Shown piece by piece: positions 57,149 to 64,000 of a stretch of 64,000 nt of DNA. Below the pieces are notes generated by a model, which was not told the DNA's origin, did not search any database, and saw nothing but the letters and a program-made list of their open reading frames with translations. The stretch's first letter is position 1; each line of letters starts with the position of its first letter. The translations under genes were made by a program, and so were the position numbers. The stretch is from positions 42,634,858 through 42,698,857 of the forward strand of contig CM055097.1 of NCBI GenBank assembly GCA_029204225.1, given 5' to 3'. The DNA comes from Diphasiastrum complanatum. Lineage: Eukaryota; Streptophyta; Lycopodiopsida; Lycopodiales; Lycopodiaceae.

Positions 57149-58380
57149 CATCGGTTGACATTTGAATTGATGTCAACTGATGAAACAAAGAATTCTTGAT
57201 AACAGGAGGATCGTGGATTACTTAGAGAAGGGAGTTTATGAGCTGTTCTTTTGTGTAGAATCAGATTATCAGTGTAGGAGTCTTAGTGTCGTGAAAGAGA
57301 GATTGCAAAAACGATTAGGCGTCTGAGACAGCCATGCAATCCTCTAATACTGATAACCTGGTATGAAGAGAATGTAGAATCAATTTAGGCGTCAGAGACA
57401 ACCATACAATTCTTTGATAATAGTGTTTGTGTAAGAGTAGTGAGAGTTATCATTCAACAAGAATGCAAAAGGGCGTAGAACACTAGCGAATTTGTAGAAT
57501 GAAGTTGTAGTAACAACGATTTGATCACAATACAATCACACTGATAAGTGCATGATCCTACTTACAGATTCAAAACAATTGCTAATGTTCTGAATATATA
57601 TATCTCTCTCTATGATCAGTAACTCTAAGGAGTCAGCTACTATAAGACCCGTTCTGGTTGTTTGATCTCTGTCAGATGACTTATGATGACACTTACAAAT
57701 GACTTGATCACATGTCTTCAATCGCTCATTTACATTTATAGCAGCTGGAAGATCTTGCATTATTCTAGTTTTACATTTACAAGATTGCTTAATAGTTGAT
57801 TAACTGCCTAATTAGATAGTTGTTATTGGAGCGTGAAGATGTACGTAGACAACATGTACATGGAATATTGTGTATTTCTACAGAGTGTCGCCTGTGTAGT
57901 ATCCCGTGTAAAACTGTAGTGTCACGTTTTATCACCTTTTGTCGCTTGTCAGAAACTGCGAGGAAAAATGTAGTGTCACATTTTTCGCCTTTTTCGCCTG
58001 TTAGAAACTGCATGTAAAAATGCAGTGTCGCTTTTTGCCCTAATTGTCGCCTGTCAAAAACTGCATGTAAAAATGCAGTGGTGCATTTTTTGCAAAAAGT
58101 GTCGCTTTTCTGGAAGTGCCTAAATGGCCCAAAAACAACTTACATAAGTGTCGCTAAACACTTAGTTGCTCAGGAAGCCAAAAAATAGCGACAGTGTCGA
58201 GTGTTGAGTTTTTCGCCTGTGGAAAAACCTGAGTAAAAATGCAAACTGTGGCGACAATTAGTTCATATATGCAGACTGTTAAAAACCAGTTCATTTTCTA
58301 CAGGTTTCATTTGAGAGAGTAAAAATCAAAGAAGGAAGAAGGGCTGTTGGTATGAGTAGGAGTTAGATTAAATTTCAACA
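57149..58380 (-). repeat. LTR with PBS on one side and PPT on the other
   Basis: On the minus strand it starts TGTTGAAATTTAATC at 58,380 after a PPT and ends near 57,149 before a PBS. It is about 1.23 kb and contains a 53-bp tandem array (57,907-58,120). No second copy is seen in the window. Confidence 0.6.
57907..58120. repeat. 53-bp degenerate tandem repeats inside the LTR
   Basis: Four units of the form GTAAAAATGCAGTGTCGC...GTCGCCTGTCAGAAACTGCAT begin near 57,907, 57,962, 58,013 and 58,066. Each junction has TGCATGTAAAAATGCA, a small inverted repeat. Confidence 0.75.
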
Positions 58381-58391
58381 CTCCCCCTTAA
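58381..58391 (-). promoter_or_regulatory. Polypurine tract of the copia derivative
   Basis: The minus strand reads TTAAGGGGGAG directly before TGTTGAAATT, placing the LTR on the left as the 3' LTR of the copia to the right. Confidence 0.75.
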
Positions 58392-58457
58392 GCTAACTAC
58401 TATGAATCTGAACTGCAATTGAGATTTATCATATCTACTAAGGTAGAATGTTTATCT

Positions 58458-60118
58458 CTAGACACATGCTATTATAACATAGCTTGGCCCTTTACGCTTG
58501 ATATATACATTAGAGTCTGCGGAGCAAGAAGTGAAATTGTGCTGCAACAAGAAGTGACTGATTCTTTCATACCAGGCCCTGGGAGCTTGCTTAAGACCAT
58601 ATAATGCCTTGTGTAATTTGCATACCAAATGCTCCTTGCCTTGAAGGACGTAACCTTCTGGTTGATAAACGAATATGTCTTCTTGTATATATGTGTGTAG
58701 GAATGTCGTCTGGACATCCACCTGGTGAATGTCCAGATCTTTTGCAGCAGCTATAGCCAATAAGGTACGAATAGACTGATGCTTTACCACTAGACTAAAG
58801 GTCTCAGTGTAGTTTATTCCATGTACTTGTTCAACCACCAGTCTAGCTTTCCATTTGGATATTGATCCATCTGGTTTAAGCTTTAGAGACTGATACTCAA
58901 CATCCATGGCAACTTTCCATTTGTCTGCATTGGGCATTGACAGTGCTTCTGCAACAATGGCAGGTTCATCATGACTGATGAACGCCTGAGGGGTGAAACG
59001 ATCAGGTTGTTGTCATTGTCTTGCAGACCTTCTAACTGCAGGTGCTTGAGTGGACGATTATCCTTGGTGAATGACTGAGATCGTAGCATCTTGTGGTTGA
59101 ACAATCGTGGGTCTAGGCCCATCTACGATAAGTGGAGCCATTGGGATGAATTCCGTTGTTTGAACAGTCGTAGGTCGTTGCCTATCGATGGAGGGTGGAG
59201 CTGCTATGACATGCTCTTGCAATCGTGGAAATTGTCTCCAAGAAAGACAACATCACGGCTGACTGAGATCTGATTGTATCAACATCATATACACGATATG
59301 CTTTGTGTGATGTTGAATAGCCGATGAAGATATTGCCTTCTTGCTGCTGCTGCATCTTCTTCCTCACTTCATTGTGCTTGAGGACGCGACAGTCTTTGAT
59401 GTCGTGGTTGGTTCTTTTGCTGCTGTTGTGGTTGCGATGTTGCCGACTGTTCTGCCTTTGTCTTCTTATTCTTGAAGCCTCTCTTCTTCTTGGAATGTTG
59501 CTTGTTTGAGTAGAGTGCCATGGATTTGGTACTCGTTGTCGTAGACAAGCTTTTCCTCCTAACTTCTTCTTGCAATAGACTTGCTGTCATTTTTTGGAGA
59601 GACAGCGCAGGAGTATTGCTAAGAAGCAACACTAAATTTTCATAGGAGGATGGAAGACTAGCAAGAAGAGACATGGTAAAGTCTTCTTCTGAGATAGGCG
59701 ATCCTATTGCAGCCAGTTGGTTTAGCAACTGTTTGAACTCATTCAGATGGTCGTTGACTGAGGTGCCTTTACTCATTCTAAGTGTCATTACCTTCTTCCT
59801 CAAGAAGAGACGAGTGGAAACATCTGAGGTCTCGTAGATGCTTGTAAGTGTATCCCACGCTTTTTTGGAGGTGGTGCAATTGGATATATGAGCGATTTGA
59901 GTGTCTTTTAGGTTTAGAGATACAATGGCAAGAGCCTTGCCATCCTTTGCTTCCCAAGCTGGGAGTTGTTCAGGTTTTGCCGATTTGGCTATGGAACCGT
60001 TGACGTATCCCCATAACTCTTTTTCGATCAGGATCATCCTCATTTTGAACTTCCACATGTGGAAGTCATCTCTGTTGAATTTTTTGATCAAGCGGATCTC
60101 TGAGGTTGAACCTTCCAT
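58458..60118 (-). pseudogene. Ty1/copia deletion derivative: gag, integrase tail, RT
   Basis: Gag (60,118-59,369) is well preserved: MEGSTSEIRLIKKFNRDDF, WKFKMRMILIEKELWGYVNG, KKAWDTLTSIYETSD, LFLRKKVMTLRM (UBN2-type copia capsid). A shifted frame gives HDIKDCRVLKHNE, half of a zinc knuckle. Sequence then jumps at about 59,340 to FIGYSTSHKAYRVYDVDT, the end of integrase, deleting protease and integrase core. The RT N-terminal half follows (MPNADKWKVAMDVEYQSL, IHQVDVQTTFLHTYIQEDIF, KALYGLKQAPRAWYERI at 58,458-58,937). The rest of RT and RNase H is deleted before the PPT at 58,381. It is non-autonomous. Confidence 0.9.
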
Positions 60119-62348
60119 TGTAATCGAAAAAAAACCGCAAAGTATTGCTCAAGAAATCAAGAAAATACACCACAACTTGAGTTAAGAGATCAAGAACTAT
60201 CAACTTGGAAAAGTGCGGTGAAGGAATGAGAATGTACACTCCTTTCATCAGAGGAGTTTTCGATTCCAAAAGGGCTATAAAAGAAATCATGCCTTAGTAA
60301 GAGAATGCTAGAGAGAGAATGATAAAATGACTGGACTTTTTTCTCATTTTCTTAGTTTCCGATGCTCCCCGCCGTCTAAGTTGTGTGGCTGGCTCATTTT
60401 CTGAAGTATATTAATAATGCGCATGAAACAAAGCACGTGCCACAAGCGAGAGAAAATTTTCTCCAAAATTTCATGTGTAAAGGAGTACACAACTCCTAAA
60501 GTCCATGATCAATATTTGTATATCGAAGTTTTACATAAATAGAACCTCTAGTCCTTTAGATTTCTCCAGTCATGTTGTCACACTAATTTGCATGTTGGCT
60601 TGTCGAATGTTTGTGAGTCTTCCTGAGAATGACTTTGAGGAGCTTTGTGAGGAAGTTTTAGTAATGCGGGCTCCTTTTGCAACTTTTTTACAAGAGTTGA
60701 ACTCACCACCTCACAACATGAAGGTTTCATCTAATAGTCATTAACCTCATTAAGTTACCAATCTTTGTAGTTTCTTATCGAGACCCTACTTGTAAGTAAA
60801 AAATGTGAAGGATTATAGTCTATTTTGAGTCTCAATGAAATTAAACTTTTTAATTTGTCTACGAAACAAAAAGGAGAATTTTAAAATTGACATCTCACTC
60901 ATGTGATGTTTACTTTTTTGCTTTCATTTGTTTGGGTGGCAAAGATGAGTTTCACATGCATTGCACTCTTTAAAATTATCTCAAATATGATTTTGTTTAA
61001 TTTTTAAAGACAATTAAGCATTTAACATACGTTTCAACTTGCAACTTCCACACACATCAAGTGGTAATATAGATATTGCAAGCTACAAATGTTTGCCAAC
61101 TATAAAATGCCACACGACATTTGTTAGATTTAGCTATGTTCAAGTGTACTTTTATATGAATGCACATACTTGCCTTCATTGGTTTTATATGTAAAAAATG
61201 GTTGGGTGCCTTATCTTGAGCGAATAGATGATGGGGTTTTTAGCATTTGACATGGTGAGCTCAAAATGGCATCATTGCTATTGAGGTACCTAGAGTCCCC
61301 CCCCCCCCCCCCCCTTTTCTCTCTCTCTCCCTCACGCTCATGAGATTCTTGGTGCCCATGAAATTTTTTTTATAAGCCCATAAAAAAGACAAAAATAATT
61401 AAGTTGATGAAAAGAAGTGAAAAATAAAAAAATGGCTTCCTCTTGGTGGCGAGATTATTGGAACCATAGGGTTATGAGGACATATTTTACCATATTTATT
61501 ACCCTTGCATACACAATGAATGGTACATTCAATGTCCATAGAGCTTGATAGTTAGCATGTGTGTAGCTTAGGTGCTTCTTACATTAGAGAGTGCCATTGA
61601 GATACACTAAATCATGGTCTTAGGTTGTGTAGAGACTATTGTGCACGATCCTAAAGTAAAATTTTTGCACAAGAGAGATTTATTTTGCACAACCTATATT
61701 GTCTCACACACGAGTTGAGTTGAGTTGATTTGATGCATAGTGATTGAGTTGAGCTTGCTCACCTAGGTTTAAACCTAAGTGATCCCTTGGAATCTCCCAA
61801 GGCGACAGCTGGGGTACGCCGTTCCGCTGCCTCACTTTTAACGAGTCCATCATGAAAAGGCGGCGGCGTATCTAACATCCATTGAAGCCTCCTTACGTTC
61901 CCTCACGTCCCACCGGCCTTCAAGTGCCCATGTCGTCATCCATCTGCATCTGCTCTTCTTCACGCAACTCACGTTACGCTCTCTCTCAACACTACCCTAC
62001 CCTACTATCTAATTTCCACTTATCTTCTCTTACGTTAAATTACACGCCCACTTAGGGATTGGGCCTTTTTCTTCTTAGCTCGACACCATTGGATAATATT
62101 AAATTTTTTAGATTGTGACACGATATATCATCAGAAAGATTACACGTGGCAATCAGGATACGTGGGGAGCATCCAAGTGAAGTGAGGGACGCATGAAGTC
62201 CCGGCCGCCCGCCCGTTGGCTGTGATGTTGAAGAGCTTAAGCGACAGACAGAGAGCATGGGAAAAAGTAAGTAACAGCGTACTATTCCCGGTCCTCTTCG
62301 TTTTCCCTCAAATTCCTTTCTTCAAAATTCGGACTTGGATCGTATATA
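60119..62348. other. No gene recognised; contains an 18-bp poly-C tract
   Basis: AT-rich sequence right of the copia; no 5' LTR found. A run of about 18 C followed by (TC)n lies at 61,297-61,330. From about 61,790 GC content rises towards the gene at 62,447, which suggests a promoter region. Confidence 0.45.
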
Positions 62349-62450
62349 ATGTATATGGTTGGTTTGGACGATGAAGACGAAGACCACCAACAGCAAGTTC
62401 TAATTTGCGTTGATGACGACGATGATCGGATAACGAGAGCGCAAACATGA
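62349..62450 (+). CDS. Upstream ORF overlapping the next start codon
   Basis: The ORF has 33 codons (MYMVGLDDEDEDHQQQVL...), very acidic. Its TGA at 62,448-62,450 overlaps the ATG of the main ORF as ATGA. Such an overlap could couple or repress translation of the main frame, if the transcript starts upstream. A TATA-like TATATAA at 62,343-62,349 might instead place transcription later. Confidence 0.35.
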   Translation: MYMVGLDDEDEDHQQQVLICVDDDDDRITRAQT

Positions 62451-62818
62451 ACATGATGCAGCAGCAGCAGCAGCAGCAGCGGGAGGGTGTGCAAAAAACA
62501 GCGTTCTATGATCGTGCTACTGCTGCGGTGTTGCGTTTTGCTCCTGCAGCTGCAACAGCAACGGTGGCCGATGGGGATGAGAATGAGGAATCGTCGAGCG
62601 CTGGTGTCCTTGTGTTCCATCTCTACGCCATTCGCTATGGAATTGTGGAGCCTGGGCTGGATGCCATGCAAGCGGATGCGTCCGACTTCGCCCTGCTAGC
62701 ACCCACCAAGCTGGACGACGAGGTTGGCCGAATGTGTGTGAAGCTATTCTTACCTCTCGAGGCGGTGGCGGAGGCTCGGCTCACTTATTACGGAACTGTG
62801 CTCCTCGATTCAGACAAG
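62447..62818 (+). CDS. Unrecognised host-type gene, exon 1
   Basis: The ORF starts MNMMQQQQQQQREGVQKTAF with a CAG-coded polyglutamine and continues TAAVLRFAPAAATATV, SSAGVLVFHLYAIRYGIVE, DFALLAPTKLDDEVGRM and CVKLFLPLEAVAEARLTYYG to DSDK at 62,818. GTAGCC follows there, a plausible donor; the frame then runs only eight codons into a T-rich stretch before its stop. GC-rich codons differ from the AT-rich surroundings, and no transposon domain is seen. I do not recognise the family. Later exons would lie right of the window or in 62,850-64,000, where I see none. Confidence 0.55.
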
Positions 62819-63477
62819 GTAGCCATTTTTTTTTCCTCGCAGAATTAACAATCTTATATTCTGCTCTTCTGTAACTATTCTCTCACAGCTTTAGCATTAC
62901 ATTCCCAAGTAGACCTTGAAACGGACTCACTAGCATATTGATGGCACAATTCACGTATGTAATTGATGCATGTTTGTTTGATATTAGTTGAAACTAGTAC
63001 CCAAATGATGTAGCAGCAGAGCGACCGTTTGCAGAGATACGACAGATTTTTTGAATGTCTAGACCGTAAGGATTGGGTGCTAGATACTAAAAACAGAGTG
63101 AACTGCAAATAATTTTTGTGGCATTTGTTGCAGTCGCTATAATGTACTCGTCTGATCTCAGCAACCGTAGATCCTTTTCCGACCAGGAAATTATCACCAA
63201 TAATCGTTTGCATATTCAGTCTTAATTGGCTACTTTCGGTAATCTGCTTCTTGGTTTTGATCTTCAAAGCTCTAGTATACTGTCTTCGTGTTCAAAGGGT
63301 CTAGATATGGTTTAACATTTCACTAGATGCGACTCGTCTCAATTCCAAGTATCTTCCGTGAATAGATGTGTCCATCCAGAGACAATGTATGCTGAACGTG
63401 AAATCAGTTTTTTAATTTTTACAAAGTAAATGGTGATGCCTCACAGAACGTAATCTGTGGGGCAATTTTTTTTTTTA
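62819..63477 (+). other. Putative first intron of the 62,447 gene
   Basis: Begins GTAGCC. AT-rich, with no plus-strand exon recognised. A minus-strand frame at 62,875-63,267 is discussed under rejected items. Confidence 0.3.
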
Positions 63478-63570
63478 CAGGCACCTTGCGGTGCACGTAA
63501 AAAAATTTACGTTTTTTTACATGCACCTTCCGCCCGGAAGGTGCGTGTAAAAAAAAATTTACGTCAAAAA
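63478..63570. repeat. Nested hairpins with poly-A/T
   Basis: CGTAAAAAAATTTACG and GCACCTTCCGCCCGGAAGGTGC are near-perfect hairpins standing close together. GCACCTTGCGGTGCACG is a related, weaker one. The layout resembles the end of a small DNA element. Confidence 0.6.
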
Positions 63571-63699
63571 AAAAAGAAAAAAAAATGTAAAAACGGAATT
63601 CATGGAAGGGAAGGGTCGGCTCCTCGGGCCTCCGCCCTCGGGCGCACACTCTTCCGGGGCGGAAGGGCCTCGGAGCAGGACCTTCCCCCCCCATAATGC

Positions 63700-63830
63700 G
63701 ATCTGACTGAAATGCTCCGGTCGAGATCTAACTGAACGCTTCGGTTGAGATGCGAGCAAGTGCTCCGGTTGAGATTTGAGCGGAGTGCTCCGGTCAAGAT
63801 CTGACTGAAGCACTTCGGTCAGATTTGAGA
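63700..63830. repeat. About 25-bp minisatellite, five copies
   Basis: Units of the form GATCTGACTGAAATGCTCCGGTCGA recur with changes (GATCTAACTGAACGC, GATGCGAGCAAGTGC, GATTTGAGCGGAGTGC, GATCTGACTGAAGCAC). Confidence 0.8.
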
Positions 63831-64000
63831 AAACCTCATTATGAAGGAATGGATCTGTTTGATGCAAGTGAAGAACTTGAAAGGAAAAATATGACTGTGG
63901 CTCAGAGTAGAAGTTCTTATGAAAAGGTGTATCTCCATAAGTGTTTGTATGCTTGAGATACCAGTCAGACAGAGATGAGGTGGCTAAAGTGTGAGAATAA

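Noticed and set aside
62875-63267. Minus-strand frame with TIIGDNFLVGKGSTVAE, reminiscent of a hexapeptide-repeat protein such as eIF2B epsilon
   Set aside because: Only one short stretch fits, no convincing splice sites flank it, and it lies antisense in the presumed intron of the 62,447 gene.

Overview
This is a land-plant nuclear window made mostly of transposable elements. Long spliceosomal introns, plant-type Ty1/copia, Ty3/gypsy, LINE, hAT and Helitron relics, long (GA)n tracts, and a host gene found by eye as plant isoprenylcysteine alpha-carbonyl methylesterase (ICME) all point to a large, repeat-rich plant genome. A fern, lycophyte or gymnosperm would fit, but the sequence does not settle it.

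Left part (1-22,500): nested retroelement debris. Four degenerate LINE copies (730-2812 minus; 3870-6251, 8600-9190 and 9190-12,870 plus) flank or interrupt a copia fragment (2813-3869) and a small LTR element carrying an unrecognised ORF (about 6250-8591 minus). hAT fragments (13,190-16,262), Ty3 RT/RNase H and gag-protease pieces, a second copy of the unrecognised ORF beside an LTR (17,271-20,851), and a Helitron helicase tail (21,191-21,887) follow.

Middle (22,394-29,083): a 6.5-kb hAT-like transposon with about 70-bp terminal inverted repeats, both ends sitting in (TA)n. Its intron-containing transposase is broken but recognisable. It has a BED finger, DUF659, a hAT dimerisation domain and an extra proline-rich C-terminal tail with two AT-hooks. 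A convergent small coiled-coil ORF and a near-perfect 238-bp palindrome lie in its right part.

Right-centre (29,084-51,500): the ICME host gene on the minus strand. Four coding exons were located (48,992-49,368; 45,585-45,661; 45,154-45,223; 32,987-33,067), and their phases join exactly. Intron 1 holds a truncated copia. Intron 3 (12.1 kb) holds an old Ty3 element, itself split by a young Ty3 chromovirus with an uninterrupted 1595-codon gag-pol, 358-bp LTRs that read identical, a CCTAG target duplication, PBS and PPT. The catalytic exons were not found, so either intron 4 exceeds 32.9 kb or the gene is cut short.

Right part (51,500-64,000): small inverted-repeat and tandem-repeat sequences, large GA/GT microsatellites in a segmental duplication, a Ty3 integrase fragment, a copia deletion derivative whose LTR has a PBS on one side and a PPT on the other, and finally the first exon of an unrecognised host-type gene (62,447-62,818 plus) preceded by an overlapping upstream ORF.
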